DNA from: Devosia sp. A8/3-2
GTDB lineage: Bacteria; Pseudomonadota; Alphaproteobacteria; Rhizobiales; Devosiaceae
Direction of reading: 5' to 3'
Assembly (NCBI GenBank): GCA_025452255.1
Contig: CP104974.1
Coordinates: forward strand, 3,636,156-3,700,155
Length of the DNA stretch: 64,000 bases
This document shows positions 1 through 9,362 of the stretch, piece after piece. How positions within the stretch are numbered: the stretch's first letter is position 1; the number at the start of each line of letters is the position of its first letter. The notes beneath the pieces are model-generated. The model had not been told where the DNA came from, searched no databases, and saw nothing but the letters and a program-made list of their open reading frames with translations. Position numbers and translations under genes: made by a program.

Positions 1-1
1 C

Positions 2-97
2 GATGCGGTGGCGGCGCTTGAGGTCAAGCTTAGCGACGAGGATGTCGCATTGATTGAAGCGCCCTATCAGCCCAAGCCCGTTGCCGGGCATCAGTGA
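2..97 (+). CDS. Aldo/keto reductase, C-terminal end (partial)
   Basis: Only the last 31 codons are in the window, ending at TGA 95-97. The readable tail contains AALEVKLSDEDVALIEAPYQ and PVAGHQ, which resembles the C-terminus of aldo/keto reductases of the glyceraldehyde-3-phosphate reductase/YghZ type, where an 'L-D-EAPYxPHxVxGH' ending is common. These are cytosolic NADPH-dependent carbonyl reductases. No catalytic residues are visible because the barrel lies upstream of the window. The next gene starts 10 bases downstream on the same strand, so the two may be co-transcribed. The family call rests on the tail alone. Confidence 0.55.
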   Translation, partial: DAVAALEVKLSDEDVALIEAPYQPKPVAGHQ

Positions 98-107
98 GGA
101 TCAGATT

Positions 108-1270
108 ATGAAGCTTGGCAAGGACTTAGCTGAACTCACCGCCGGCATTGACCAGCTCTATCGCAGCACGCCGCGGAGCGATGGGTTTCTGGATCGCGAG
201 GGGCTGATCCCGGTTGCGGTGGCGGAGGTCGAGCCGCGGACGCTGCGGGATTATGACGAGGCAACGGCAGAATTGCTGGCTTTGCGCGGGCGCTTGGGAG
301 CCGAGGCCGAGTCTGCGCTGCGGCGGGATTATCTGGATGAGATGATCGACTCGCTGCTGGCGCTGGTGACGACGTTTGCGGAGGGGGAGATTTCCTTTGC
401 CGAGCAGGTGCGGCGGCAAATCCGAGTCGATACCCAATTGGTTGGCGAGGATGTGCTGGAAGGCTATCGCGCCATCATTCGCCAGAAGCTCGATGAGATG
501 GGCTTTGCCGGCAGCGCGCTGGCGGATGATCTGGCGCGGTGGGAAGACAAGGTTCGGGTGCCGGTGGATGCGGTGCTGGAGACCATGCGGGCGTTGACTT
601 TGGAGGCCCGCGAACGGGTCACGGCGACCATGTATCCGATGGCGGATCAATGGATGGAGCCGGTGGGGGTGAGCGCTGTGCCGTTCTCGGCCTATTGCGA
701 TTATCCGGCCCGCAAGGTGCTGATGAATCTGGACTTCCCCTATACCCGGTTTGCCCTCAAGCATCTGGCGACGCATGAGGTTTTCCCAGGACATCTGGTG
801 CATCTGACGCTGCGCGAACGGTATGTGGCCGAAGGCCGGATGCCGCTGGATGCAGCGCAGTTAGTGACCTCTTCGGCCAGTAGCGCTGTTTGAGGGTATT
901 GCCGACAATGGCATGTTCTTCCTTGACTGGATCGAGGGGCCGGAGGACGAATTGGGCGTGGCGCTGCAGCGTTTGCGCGGCGCCCTGCGCTGCAATGCGG
1001 CCTCGGATGATGCATAGCCGGGGCAAGACGCTGGACGAAATCGTGCCGGTGATTGCTGAGGGCGGTTTCCGAGATCCGGTAACCGCGCGATCGCGGTTGG
1101 CGTTTCTCGGGCATAACCTCAGGGCGCCATTCGTCTACGCCTATTGGTGCGGCGATGTGGCGGTGCATGACGTCTGGAAGGGCGTGCCGAAGGAGCGGCG
1201 CGCCGAATTCTGGGATTATCTCTACGGCAATATGCACACGCCCACGACGCTCGCCGCGCACTGGTCCTAG
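108..1270 (+). CDS. DUF885-like putative metallopeptidase (frameshifted)
   Basis: Start ATG at 108 (MKLGKDLAELTAGIDQLY) is 10 bases after the upstream stop. Around residue 225 the protein carries HEVFPGH, a version of the HExxPGH zinc-site motif of DUF885/gluzincin-like proteins, followed by FEGIADNG, which fits the downstream glutamate element (EG) of that family. Length about 387 aa. Two breaks interrupt the frame: near 888 (…SASSAV then FEGIADNG one frame over) and near 1004, where GCCTCGGATG probably stands for GCCTGGATG. The C-terminal part (RGKTLDEIVPVIAEGGF to TTLAAHWS) resumes afterwards. The stop at 1268-1270 overlaps by four bases the stop of the convergent ATP-grasp gene. The family is often annotated only as DUF885; the substrate is unknown. 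Confidence 0.7.
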
Positions 1271-2314
1271 AGTGTCGCCAGCGCACGATTGGTCAAGGTC
1301 GTGCCATAGGCGTCGCGAATGGCGAGCTTGGCTTCGAGTGCGACGATGACGCTGTCGCAGAAATTGGTGTCATACATGTCGGAGAGGTTGTTGAGGCCAC
1401 CCGGCGAAAAAACGTTGATCTCCAAAATCTTGTCGCCGACGATATCGAGGCCGACCGAGGAACATGCCGTCCACGATCAGTTTGGGGCGGACGGTTTCAG
1501 CGATGGCGAGCATGGTATCGGTCATGGCGACCGGCTCAGGGCCGCCGCCGACATGCACATTGGAGCGGATTTCACCCTTGGCGGGCACCCGGCGGAAGGC
1601 GGCATATTTGCCGTCGCGGACCAGCAGGCGGCCATTCATCAGGAAAAAGCGCACGTCGCCTTCGGACGCCTCGGGGATAAAGTCCTGGGCGATCAGATAG
1701 CCGTCCCCGCTCACGGCTTCGAAAATCTGGTTGAGATTGGCATCCTTGGGTGAGCCGATCTTGAACACGTTCTTGCCGCCCGAGCCCTGCAGCGGCTTGA
1801 CGATGGCGCCCTGCTTCTGGCCATCGATAAAGGCGCGAATTTCTTCGATGCTCTTGGAGATCAGGGTGGCGGGCCGCACCGAGGCGGGGAATTCTCGGAA
1901 ATAGAGCTTGTTCTGAGCCATGCCCGAGCCATCGGGATCGTTGACGACGATGACGCCGCGGACCGCGGCAAGGCGGCCAAAAATGGTGCCAGTATTGGCC
2001 GCCCAAGGGCGGTCGGCCGCATCTCGGGAGGGATCGTTGCGCAGCATCAGGATATCGATGTCGCTGATATCGATTGTTTCGATAACAGTCTTGTTGCCCT
2101 GCAGGTCCTTGTGCAGGGTCTCGGCCTTTTTGTAGCTGGCCGATGGCAGGGTCCGCGCGCGAACCATCAGGCTATCATCGGGCCGCAGCACGAAATCGCC
2201 GGGCGTGACATAGCAGATATCATGCCCACGATTGAGCGCGATAAGCGCCAGCACGGTCGTGGTGTAATTGGCGGATTCACCGGCGATGGAATTGACGAAA
2301 AAAGCGATACGCAT
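1267..2314 (-). CDS. Glutathione-synthase-like ATP-grasp ligase (frameshifted)
   Basis: Starts at 2314 with MRIAFFVNSIAGESANYTTT and keeps the ATP-grasp layout of GshB: substrate domain, then AIVKPLQGSGGKNVF (glycine-rich ATP loop, about residue 170), then VGLDIVGDKILEIN near the end (the FxGLDxxG…EIN metal/ATP site). The frame breaks near 1457, where TTCCTCGGTCGG probably stands for TTCCTGGTCGG; the remainder (SPGGLNNLSDMYDTNF … TNRALATL) is read one frame over to the stop at 1267-1269. Glutathione synthases join gamma-glutamylcysteine and glycine, but in this operon with a QEGLA protein and a formylglutamate amidohydrolase the true substrate may differ. It is the last gene of that operon, 8 bases after the QEGLA gene. 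Confidence 0.75.
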
Positions 2315-2322
2315 GCGCGCTC

Positions 2323-4172
2323 CTAGTTGGCGATCAGATCTATGGGGGCGAGCCCGGACCGGGCTTTGGCGAGGCGTTCCTCGGCGCCCTTGATGGACAG
2401 GAATTCGGGGATGAGACGTGGCGCCTTGAGCAGGCCGCGGGCATTGAGTTCCTGCATGATTGCGAAATGGGGAGCGGCGATCTTGCCCATCCAGAACGGA
2501 TCGAGCGCGCCGCCGCCTTCGAGGTGCTTGAGAATTTCGAGCAGGCCGCGCAGGTAGATGGCGTCCTTGGCGAGCCCACCGCCGCGATGGACGCGCAGAG
2601 CAAGGTTGAATGCCGTCTGCGCGGCAAAGCCGAGATCCTTGGTGAGGAGCCGGAAATTGTCCCGGAAACTGGCGCCATCGAGCATGGCCGCGCAGGCCAC
2701 GACCCGTGCCGCGATCAGCCGCAGCCGCGAAACAGTCATGCCACCCGCCAGATATTCGGCGAGCACGGCCGAGCCCTCCTGCGCGCCCTCGTAACCGGCA
2801 AGGCCGGAGCGGAACAGCCGCAATCCCCGGGCCGAACCATTGTAATAGGTGAGCAGATGCACGCCGACCTCGTGGCTCAGCAGCGCCTCCACACGCTGGC
2901 GCGTCATGCTGGTGCTGCGCGAAATCAACAGCCGTCCATTGGTGACCATGAGGCCGGCGGGTAGGTCGTCGCGCAGTTCGATCGTGGCGGTGAAAGTATC
3001 GGATTGACCGGCATAGGCGGCGATCATGGCCTGCGCCTTGCGCTCGACAAAGGCGTGGTCGGCAGTGTCCGGCTCGTTTTGCCGGCGGCTGGTCTTGGTT
3101 GTAGCAGCAAGAATGGCCTCGGCCGTGGCCAGCAATTGCGGCTCGACCGAGCCATAGAGCGCGCGGCCAAATTCGATGAAGCGCTGTGTCTCGCGCGCCG
3201 CCAGCATGGACAGTTGCAGGTCGAGCTCCTGCTGCTTTTCATGATAGAGGCCGGTCAAGACCGGATCTTCGAAATGGTCGAGCGAAATCGAAAACAGCGC
3301 CTTTTTCTGCACATCGGTGGCGATGGTCAGCGGGCGATAGAGGAAATTGGGTGCCCGGTGATAGCCGCCTTCCTTGAATTGCTGCCGGGCGGCATCGGCA
3401 TTGATGGGGGTGACGGCGAGCAGGAAATCGAAGGATTGCGCCACCTCGTCCATGGCCCGGTCGGCGCGGCTGACGGCATCGACGAACACCCGGCGGCCGA
3501 GCGCACGATGGCTGGGCAGCGCTAGTTTGGTCGTCGCCGTGGCAAAATTGGCAGCAGCCTGCAGGCCGGCATCGAAAAGGTTAGCGACGACGCGTTCCCG
3601 CAGCGCCGGATAGAAGGTGCGGGAGCCCGGCACGCGATAAATGGGCGCGAAACGCACCGTCAGCACAGGAAACATTGGCAGGCGGCGGGCCAGACTGGCG
3701 TGAATATCCCGGGCAAGGCTGTGCTTGGCCACGCGCGGCACGCGAAATTTGTTGGTCACCGCCTCGACCGAACCGGCAAAAGCGGACAAAGCCGCCTGTG
3801 CTACGGCATCGTCGGGCGCCGACAGGCCGAGTTCGAAGGGCGGCAGATAGGGGGAATCCTTGGCCAATTGGTCGCGCGTCAACTCGCCAATATCGAGCAG
3901 CAGAAAGGCGCCGAAGCGGGCCTGCATATGCTCACCCACGAGACGCAGGATGGTCACCGCATCAGCAAGATTGCGCACGACCGGTAAGCCGCATTGGCCA
4001 TGGCGACGTCGCGTGCGGCCGGCTGGCTGCGCCGCGCCAGATGCACGCAGAGAAACGGCATGGGCCGGTCGATATGCAGCCGGCTGCCATTGCCCAGATC
4101 GAGACGGATGGGCGTTCCGGCTTCCAGCGCCTTGCTGATCTTGTCCGGCAGGCTCACGGATTTGGCGCTCAT
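2323..4172 (-). CDS. QEGLA-motif zinc-metallopeptidase-like protein (DUF1704; frameshifted)
   Basis: Begins MSAKSVSLPDKISKALEAGT at 4172 and is about 616 aa. The C-terminal third holds HEVGVHLLTYYNG (HExxH, a probable zinc site) and, about 30 residues later, YEGAQEGSAVLAEYL, the QEG(L/S)A element that names the 'flavohemoglobin expression-modulating QEGLA motif' family. One frame break lies near 3985, between ANAAYR and VVRNLADAVTIL. The start overlaps the stop of the upstream amidohydrolase gene by ATGA, indicating translational coupling. The family name comes from a regulatory phenotype; biochemical activity is not established. The HExxH suggests a peptidase or amidase, which fits an operon of a ligase plus an amidohydrolase. 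Confidence 0.78.
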
Positions 4173-5000
4173 CTGTCCGCCCGCAATGCGGTTTCGAGCA
4201 CGGGGATGGCCGAGGCGATGACGGCGCGCATGGCGTCGAGCGCTTCCAGATCAGGTTCGCCGGTCCATTCGTCCATGAAGAATTTCTTGAATTCGACCGC
4301 AATGGCGCAGCCCGTCTGCAGGAAATGCTCGTGCACAAAACGGGTCTGCTCGCCACGGCCCTCGAAAGCCACATTCTCGCGGACATCCATGAAGCGACCG
4401 TGGAAGCGCAGGCTGCCCAGATTTTCCATGAACGGGTCAAGAATATGCGCCCAGCGCTCACGATCCATGGTGAAGGTGCCGATATTGATATCGGGCGCTT
4501 GCTCGGGATCGGTGGGCGGCTCGCCGGGACCGGCGCGGCGATGATTATAGCTATGAATATCGAGCAGGACGAATTGGCCGTGCTCGGCTTCGATGCCAGC
4601 CGGGGTCTGCCCCAGCATGGCATAATAGGCGTCGTGGATGCGCAGCGAGCGCGATGATGGCTGGTGATGGCGGCTGGCGCCAGACCTGCAAGCCCCGGGA
4701 CTGCTCGGGCCGCAGATAGACCGCCTCGTCGCGGGCCCGGTTGAGATCGATTTCAAAGCGGGAGCGGTGGAAGACGATGCGATTGGGCACGTCGAGAATG
4801 GCGTAGGCGGTGAATGGGTCCTCTTCGCGCAGGCGGCCAGCGTCATCGAGCGCCATGCGATCGAGCGCTTCGGCGCGGATATGGTGACCATTGTGGATCG
4901 CGGTGCCGATGATGGGCGAGGTGCCGCGCTCCATCGACCACAGGGCGGTGGCGGGCGGGAAAAGGCGGACTCGGCTAGTATCGATGACGGGTTCGATCAT
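4169..5000 (-). CDS. N-formylglutamate amidohydrolase family protein (frameshifted)
   Basis: First gene of the three-gene leftward operon. Start at 5000 (MIEPVIDTSRVRLFPPATAL). The N-terminal part contains SPIIGTAIHNGHHIRAEALD, a histidine-rich segment expected near the zinc site, and the middle has VLLDIHSYNHRR, the 'D-xHSY' signature of the N-formylglutamate amidohydrolase fold. The C-terminal part (CAIAVEFKKFFMDEWTGEPD) is also typical. The frame breaks once near 4660, between SPAIIA and RSLRIHDAYYAM. Members cleave N-formyl- or N-acyl-glutamate or related amides. Histidine-utilisation genes are absent here, so a role in histidine degradation is not supported; the partnership with an ATP-grasp ligase and a QEGLA protein is a recurrent, poorly understood cluster. 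Confidence 0.75.
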
Positions 5001-5132
5001 GGCTCCTTCCGAAGGGATGGGGCCGGCGTCTCCGCCAAAAGACCGGGCCATCCTTGCTGCGCGTTTCACGCAAGGACAACGTGGCCGGGGTGGCGGAGTT
5101 CCGGGGTGGGTGGGCGCCATCCACATCACCGG

Positions 5133-5202
5133 GTCATCCCCGCGAAAGCCTTTGTTGGCGATGAGAGCAAGAAAACCGAGATTCCGCTTTCGCGGGAATG
5201 AC
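5133..5202. repeat. Intergenic inverted repeat (REP-like, TCATyCCCGCGAAAGC)
   Basis: Two arms face each other: GTCATCCCCGCGAAAGC at 5133-5149 and GCTTTCGCGGGAATGAC at 5186-5202, separated by about 36 bases. A related element with TGTCATTCCCGCGAAGGC occurs near 46200. Such short palindromes are typical of dispersed intergenic repeats in proteobacterial genomes. It sits between the end of the Mla-operon lipoprotein gene and the start of the amidohydrolase operon, both read leftward. Confidence 0.6.
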
Positions 5203-5234
5203 ATTGTGGTGGTTACGCCGCGTGTTGCGCGATC

Positions 5235-5824
5235 TCACGCGTTGCGGGCGGTCCAGACCAATATCTGGCTCATCACGTCGGCCAATGCACCATCGAGCGC
5301 GGCGATGGCGGCCACGGCAGGGGTGACCACGCCGGGGCGTGTGGCGGTGAAAACCTGGCTCGCGAAGATGGCGCCGCGCTGTTCATCGACCAGCTTGGCG
5401 TTGATGGTGACGGTAGCCGGGCCCCCTTGCCGACATCGATCTCGAAGGCCCGCAATTCGGTGGCCAATGTCACGTCGACGCGCAACTGATCGTCGGGCCT
5501 GCCGATATTGGGGAAGTTGCTGGCTTCGAAGGTCTGCAACAGACGGGTCTGCACCGAGCGAGGCAAGGTGTCCGACAGCTGGGCTTCGGGGAGGTAGGCC
5601 AGCACATTGCCCGCGTCGCGAATGACGATGCGCTGGGAATCATAGGTCTGCACGGTCTTGGGCAGGGTGATAACTACGACGCGGGAGGACCGGCGGCGAG
5701 TATTGAGCCCGTCTACGCTGCCCAGATCATAGGTAATGGGGGCGCGAACGCCAAAGCAGCCGGCCAGCCCCGGGGCCAGTATGGAGGCCCCTCCGGCCAT
5801 GAATGAACGACGCGCCGGGCTCAT
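5235..5824 (-). CDS. ABC-type transport auxiliary lipoprotein (PqiC/MlaD-partner type; frameshifted)
   Basis: Last gene of the Mla-like operon, 8 bases after the mlaD-type gene. It starts MSPARRSFMAGGASILAPGL and carries a lipoprotein signal with lipobox LAGC at about residues 20-23. The following sequence (SQRIVIRDAGNVLAYLPEAQ) is characteristic of the auxiliary lipoprotein domain that partners MCE-domain transporters (PqiC/YmbA family). The frame breaks near 5424 in a G5/C3 run; the tail continues as TVTINAKLVDEQRGAIFASQ to TARNA and stops at 5235-5237. Predicted to be anchored at the outer membrane facing the periplasm, helping move lipids between membranes. Confidence 0.75.
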
Positions 5825-5832
5825 CGGGGGCC

Positions 5833-7143
5833 TTATTGCTTGGTATAATCACGAACTGTTTCTCCCCCAAAGATGAGTCCTTGCGGATTGTTTTCAAGGT
5901 TCCGCACGACCCGGTCAAGCCGCTGCAGCGTGCCGCGGGCATCCACGGCAAGCGCCGTATACTCCGACAACCCGCGCGAGGTGAAATCGTTCAATCCCGA
6001 GGCGATGCGCGAGGTGCTGGCATTGAGCTGGTCGGCCGGGGCGCGCACGGATTGGGCCGCTCGGGCGATATCGTTGAACAGGCCCTGCCCTTCCACGCTC
6101 GACACCGAGGAATCGACACGGGCGAGAATGGAATCCACCTTTTCGACCGAGCGCGTCAGCTGGTCGGTCACCGACGTCACATTGGCGACGATGGTGTCGA
6201 CATTGTCCGTATTGTTGCCGAGCGAGGTCGCGAACTTGTCCACATTGTCGAGCACGCGGCCGACAATGGCAGGGTCGATTTCGGCGGCGACCTGATCGAT
6301 CACCGCGACGGCGCTGTGCAGGCCCTCGGTCAGCTGGGTGAGATTATCCGACAGCACTGAGGTGGTGGCGAAGAATTTGTCGATCTGGTCGGAATTGCGC
6401 GCCGAGCTATCGGAGAAGACTGTCACATCCGCGACTACCTTGGCGACATCTTCGGGCGGCACGGCCTCGACCGGGGCACTCACCTTGGCTGAAAGGTCCC
6501 CGATCTGCTCGGCCATCGGGCCGATCTGCTTGCCGGCTTCGGAAATACTGGCCGGGGCGGCCTCTACGCCATCGGAATTGGCGGCCGGGGCCGTGCTGAA
6601 ACTCTCGATATTGGCGAGCGTGGTGTTGATCTTGTCGTCATTGGCATCGAGCAGCGTATTGATGCGGCTGACGGCCGTGGAGGCGCCGTTGACCGTCGAG
6701 GAGAGGCCATCGATGATCGACTGGAAATCGGACACCGGGCGTAAAGGGTGGGCGCTGTGCGGCCCGGACCGATTGGCGGGTCGCCTGCGGCCAGTGTGCC
6801 GCCGCTCAACTGCACCGAGCCGCCGCCGGTCAGACCCTGAAAGCCGGTGACCACCTTGGTATCGGCGCACTGGAACAGTGGCGTCGACCTCGACGCTGGC
6901 GACGACGCGGTTGGAATCCTCGGGATCGAGCTGGACTGTGTTGACTCGGCCAATGCGGATGCCGTTAAAGGTCACATCGGTGCCGCGGGCGATGCCGCTC
7001 ACAGTGCCGGTGAAGACGATATCATAGGGCTTGAGCGCGATATTGGCCGCCGGGGCCACGAACCAGTAGACAAAGGCAAAGAGCGCGACCAATGCCGCGG
7101 CTGCGAGCACCCCGACCAATGCATAATTTGCGTTGTTTTCCAT
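5833..7143 (-). CDS. mlaD: MCE/MlaD-family lipid-transport substrate-binding protein
   Basis: 436 aa. The N-terminus (MENNANYALVGVLAAAALVA) is a membrane anchor; it is followed by one MCE domain with YDIVFTGTVSGIARGTDVTF and IRIGRVNTVQLDPED, then a long coiled-coil-like region rich in Asp, Thr and Asn heptads. The open frame is continuous end to end, but the segment about 6745-6880 reads correctly only one frame over (CADTKVVTGFQGLTGGGSVQ), so two compensating indels flank it. In the Mla/Ttg2 system MlaD forms the hexameric ring that handles phospholipids between the inner-membrane ABC complex and periplasmic carriers. It is 3 bases after the ATPase gene. Confidence 0.85.
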   Translation of the reverse strand: MENNANYALVGVLAAAALVALFAFVYWFVAPAANIALKPYDIVFTGTVSGIARGTDVTFNGIRIGRVNTVQLDPEDSNRVVASVEVDATVPVRRYQGGHRLSGSDRRRLGAVERRHTGRRRPANRSGPHSAHPLRPVSDFQSIIDGLSSTVNGASTAVSRINTLLDANDDKINTTLANIESFSTAPAANSDGVEAAPASISEAGKQIGPMAEQIGDLSAKVSAPVEAVPPEDVAKVVADVTVFSDSSARNSDQIDKFFATTSVLSDNLTQLTEGLHSAVAVIDQVAAEIDPAIVGRVLDNVDKFATSLGNNTDNVDTIVANVTSVTDQLTRSVEKVDSILARVDSSVSSVEGQGLFNDIARAAQSVRAPADQLNASTSRIASGLNDFTSRGLSEYTALAVDARGTLQRLDRVVRNLENNPQGLIFGGETVRDYTKQ

Positions 7144-7146
7144 AGG

Positions 7147-7917
7147 CTAACCTTCAAGGCCGTGGGCGCGCGGCCCGTGGAAATAATCATGAAGCCAAGG
7201 ATCCGTGCTCGCCCGCATTTCTGCCATTGTACCCGCCAGCAGCAATTTGCCATTCGCCAGTGCCACGATACGGTCACAAGCGGTGGCCAGACTGTCCAGA
7301 TCGTGGGTTACCATAAGCACGGTCAGATCGAGCGTGTCACGCAGCGTGACAATAAGTTCATCGAACTTGCCCGCCCCAATAGGGTCGAGCCCGGCCGTGG
7401 GTTCGTCGAGAAACAGAATTTGCGGATCGAGCGCCGGGGCCTGCGCCAAAGCGGCGCGCTTGATCATGCCGCCCGACAGCTCGGAAGGGTAAAGCTGGGC
7501 CGCTTTGGCGGGCAGACCGACCAGATCGAGCTTGAGTCAGGCGATGTCGCTGCGCAGGCTCGAAGACAGATGCAGGTGCTCGCGCATCGGAAATTCGATG
7601 TTCTCGAGCACACTCAGCGAAGAGAAGAGCGCGCCCTGCTGGAACAGGATGCCCCATTTTCGCTGGGTGGCGACGCGTTCCTCGCGGTCGAGTTCGGCAT
7701 AGTTGCGGCCCAGAATCCGGATATCGCCCGTGCTGGGCAGCAGGCGCACAATGGCCCGCATGGTGACGGATTTGCCCGAGCCGGATGGACCGATCAGCCC
7801 CGGGATTTCCCCGCGCTGCGCCTCGAAATTCATGCCGTTAATGATCTGGCGGCCATCGATCTCGACCTTGAGATCATGCACGCTGAGCACCGGTGGATTG
7901 TCCTGTTTTTCCGCCAT
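7147..7917 (-). CDS. mlaF: Mla-type ABC transporter ATP-binding protein (in-frame stop)
   Basis: 257 codons. Walker A is GPSGSGKS (about residue 43), the signature is LSGGM, Walker B is ILFLDEPTAGLDPIG and the switch histidine is in VTHDLDS. An in-frame TGA at 7537-7539 (SDIA*LKLDLVGL) splits the gene with no frame change; the family has a leucine or similar residue there, so a one-base error (CTG or TGG read as TGA) is likely. This is the energy-coupling subunit of the lipid transporter. It lies 3 bases downstream of the permease gene and 3 bases upstream of the mlaD gene. Confidence 0.85.
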
Positions 7918-7920
7918 CGG

Positions 7921-9048
7921 CTAGACCCCGATCGCGGCGAAGAAGACGGCAAACAGGCCATCGGCGACGATGACGATGAAGATCGACTTCACCACCGAGG
8001 AGGTGGTGCGGCGGCCCGAGGATTCGGAGGAACCCTCGACCTTGAGGCCTTCGATCGAGGCGATCAGGCCGACAAGGAACGCCATGACCGGCGCCTTGAT
8101 CATGCCCACGACCACGCTCTTGATGCTCATGGCATCCTGCAGGCGGCCGATAAAGGTGTCGAAGGGGATGTCGCCATAGACCACGGCGACGATGGCCGCC
8201 CCGACCGAGCCCGACATGGCGCCGACAAAGGCCAGCAATGGCAACCCGACCACCAAAGCCACGATGCGCGGCAGCAGGAGCGCTTGATAGGGATCGACGC
8301 CCATGACACGGAGGGCATCGAACTCCTCGCGCATGCGCATGGCGCCGACTTCGGCGGTGATGGCCGAGCCCGAGCGGCCTGCCACCATGATGGCAGCGAG
8401 CAGCACGCCGATTTCGCGGAACATCAGGATAGCGGCCAGATCGACCACCGGGATTACCGCGCCGAAATTGCGCAATTGCAGGATGGTCTGCTGGGTGATG
8501 ATGGCGCCGACGACGAGAGAAATCAGCGCCACGATGGGAATGGCGCGCAGCACGATCTGCTCGAACTGATTGACGAAGCTGGGGAACCGCAGCGGCGCCT
8601 GAAAGGTCATAGTGCGGGCAAAGGCGGTGATGATGCGGCCCTGCACGACATTGGCGTTGAAAATATCCTGCCCTGCCCCGATGATGGCCCGGCCGAGCTG
8701 ATCGAACGGCATCACCAGAAATTGGGATGCTTGGGCGGCTCGACCTGTTCCAGCGGGGTATCGGCGATGCGGTCGAGCAGGCGGCGATGCTGCTCGGTGC
8801 CGCCGGCAGATCTGACCCGGCTATCGCCCGAGCGATTGCGGAAATTGGTCAACAGCCGAGGCGCCGACCGTGTCGAGCCGGTTGATACCATCGAGATCGA
8901 CGCGAATGCCGGACGCGTCAGAACCGGGCAGCCGGAGGTCGGCCAGTTCACGTTCCAATGATTGGGCGGTGGCTGAGGTCCAGTCCCCGGAACAGCGGAT
9001 CAATGATCCACTCGCAGCGCTGGTTTCAATACTGGTCTGCCGTTCCAT
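7921..9048 (-). CDS. mlaE: MlaE-family permease with N-terminal STAS domain (frameshifted)
   Basis: First gene of the operon, start 9048 (MERQTSIETSAASGSLIRCS). Residues about 1-75 form a STAS-like domain (IRVDLDGINRLDTVGAS), the equivalent of a fused MlaB; residues about 110-375 are the MlaE permease with several membrane segments (VALISLVVGAIITQQTILQL) and the conserved EVGAMRMREEFDALRVMG cytoplasmic loop. Two breaks: near 8864, where GCCTCGGCTG probably stands for GCCTGGCTG, and near 8714 (PKHPNF then LVMPFDQ). Their shifts cancel over the gene. The fusion is common in alphaproteobacteria. It should work with the downstream ATPase, MCE protein and lipoprotein to keep outer-membrane lipid asymmetry. 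Confidence 0.82.
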
Positions 9049-9362
9049 TATGCCTTTACCGACGCACCAGAAACGGCTGCCTTGCTAATTATATGTCGCA
9101 AAACCGTTATTTCGCTAGTCTTGAAGGGAAAAGCGCACCGTCTTTTGCCCCGAGTGACGCAGAACTGCCACGTCTAGCTTGCGCCAAGATGACAGGAAAT
9201 ATGTAAGCGCCGAAACTCGTGGCCCGCGAATGGCGGGCGGCCAAAGCCGGCGCCCGAAAATTCAGTAATATCTGAATCATAGACGGGCAAAAGGCCCAAT
9301 TATCCTTGGCAGCGCGCGGTCCTGCCGCTAACATGTTAGCGTAATTTATACGGGAGGAATGC
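9049..9362. other. Divergent control region between mlaE and uxuA
   Basis: 314 bases with no supportable gene. It must hold the leftward promoter of the Mla operon and the rightward promoter of uxuA. Near uxuA it contains a perfect 14-base palindrome (9327-9340) and a GGGAGGA ribosome-binding site at about 9351-9357. Confidence 0.6.
9327..9340. promoter_or_regulatory. Perfect 14-bp palindrome, candidate operator of uxuA
   Basis: GCTAACATGTTAGC is a perfect palindrome ending 22 bases before the uxuA start and just upstream of its Shine-Dalgarno (CGGGAGGAATGC). Position and symmetry fit an operator for a dimeric repressor such as a GntR/UxuR- or LacI-type protein. The regulator is not identifiable from the sequence. 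Confidence 0.6.

Noticed and set aside
4169..5000. Assignment of the amidohydrolase to histidine degradation (hutG)
   Set aside because: No hutU, hutH or hutI nearby, and the gene is coupled to a QEGLA protein and an ATP-grasp ligase instead.
6847..8961. A long open frame on the plus strand opposite the Mla operon
   Set aside because: Its translation is rich in His, Asp, Arg and Gln with no domain, and it lies antisense to four well-supported genes. It is an artefact of high-GC codon usage.
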